Shown piece by piece: positions 38,685 to 39,058 of a stretch of DNA of 39,058 bases. Numbering within the stretch: position 1 is the stretch's first letter; each line of letters starts with the position of its first letter. Origin of the DNA: Verrucomicrobiota bacterium. Its GTDB lineage: Bacteria > Verrucomicrobiota > Verrucomicrobiae > Chthoniobacterales > UBA10450. The notes under the pieces are model-generated. The model was given only the letters and a program-made list of their open reading frames with translations. It searched no databases and was not told where the DNA came from. The stretch spans positions 1 to 39,058 of the forward strand of contig VBQB01000093.1 of assembly GCA_005887855.1 (NCBI GenBank). Reading direction: 5' to 3'. The translations under genes and the position numbers were made by a program.

Positions 38685-39058
38685 TTATGATTTGTCTCGG
38701 ACATCGCTGCTTTGCAGTAGAACCGCGCCAACACGTTTCATCTCGTCAAGCGCGCGACCGATGTCACCCGGATTTAGCTCGATCCCACGGCAGCCATCCA
38801 AGATAATGTAAGTGTTCAATCCAAGCTGCCGAGCATCCAGCGCGCTGTATTTGACGCAGTAGTCCAATGCCAGGCCCATAAGGTAGATCTCCCTGATCGA
38901 TCGTTTCTTTAAGTAATCAGCAAGACCGGTGTGTCGTCGATGAGCGTTGTCAAAAAAAGTGCTGTAACTATCAATGTTTCGCTCGATCCCCTTGTGAAAA
39001 ACATGAGCGATGCGGCTCGTGTCGAATGCGGCGGCAAACTCTGCACCATAAGTGTTTT
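38685..39058 (-). CDS. pncA: Nicotinamidase (PncA), C-terminal part; start beyond the window
   Basis: The frame is open from the window edge at 39058 to a TGA at 38685. It reads GAEFAAAFDTSRIAHVFHKG, DSYSTFFDNAHRRHTGLADY, IREIYLMGLALDYCVKYSAL, LDGCRGIELNPGDIGRALDE. This is the C-terminal two thirds of a PncA-type isochorismatase-superfamily nicotinamidase, with the catalytic Cys in DYCVK and the FFDN loop intact. The enzyme converts nicotinamide to nicotinic acid for NAD salvage. The family-typical MGLATDYC reads MGLALDYC. The internal ATG at 38879 is not the start. The metal-binding Asp/His part lies outside the window. Confidence 0.88.
   Translation of the reverse strand, partial: NTYGAEFAAAFDTSRIAHVFHKGIERNIDSYSTFFDNAHRRHTGLADYLKKRSIREIYLMGLALDYCVKYSALDARQLGLNTYIILDGCRGIELNPGDIGRALDEMKRVGAVLLQSSDVRDKS

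Noticed and set aside
1..39058. CRISPR array, prophage, integron or insertion sequence
   Set aside because: No regularly spaced direct repeats with unique spacers, no phage structural genes, and no integrase or transposase motif seen on either strand.

Overview
The window looks like a chromosomal segment of a soil-type member of the Verrucomicrobiota (Chthoniobacterales or 'Udaeobacter'-like). This is inferred from protein style, the sufC-sufB-sufD order, an ECF sigma factor next to a zinc-ribbon Ser/Thr kinase with TPRs, small secreted proteins, and many intergenic palindromes and short tandem repeats. There is no prophage, integrase, transposase or CRISPR array; this is mostly housekeeping and stress metabolism.

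Layout. 0.2-5.3 kb: secreted 3D-domain protein, small membrane protein, repeat-rich CHAP-like hydrolase, membrane-anchored Ser/Thr pseudokinase, 2OG-Fe(II) oxygenase. 5.35-9.7 kb: tRNA-Gln(UUG), the sufCBD iron-sulfur assembly genes, a two-CBS protein. 9.7-14.1 kb (minus strand): mrp, a small conserved protein, pyrR, pyrB, pyrC. 14.2-19.6 kb: relic of a Coa1-like membrane protein, lipoprotein, zinc-ribbon protein, YbaK-type deacylase, nfeD-slipin pair, APH/P-loop kinase. 19.6-24 kb: uracil-DNA glycosylase family protein, CapA-like phosphoesterase, otsB and otsA (trehalose). 24-26.7 kb: acyl-CoA ligase-ACP-acyltransferase polyprotein. 26.7-33.1 kb: OsmC, two paralogous metallo-beta-lactamase (MBL) genes around fpg-THEP1-AAMDC-ferritin, sodC, a TreT-like glycosyltransferase, a small protein. 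33.2-36.8 kb: ECF sigma factor and Ser/Thr kinase. 37-39 kb: two small secreted proteins and the 3' part of pncA.

Two things stand out. First, the two secreted-protein genes at 37.1 and 38.0 kb share a 5' leader. Both copies fold into the same two hairpins. The second hairpin has two compensatory base-pair changes, and the downstream copy can bury its Shine-Dalgarno sequence in a long stem. This is a candidate undescribed cis-regulatory RNA.

Second, an unusual number of conserved genes carry internal lesions: sufB, nfeD, the APH/P-loop kinase, the acyl-CoA ligase, an MBL gene, a Coa1-like gene, fpg and the TPR kinase. In most of them a block of family-conserved residues is missing and the frame is lost. 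Because sufB is normally essential, assembly error has to be excluded before calling this gene decay. Alignments to families were made from memory, so missing lengths are estimates; frame offsets and positions are read directly from the sequence.
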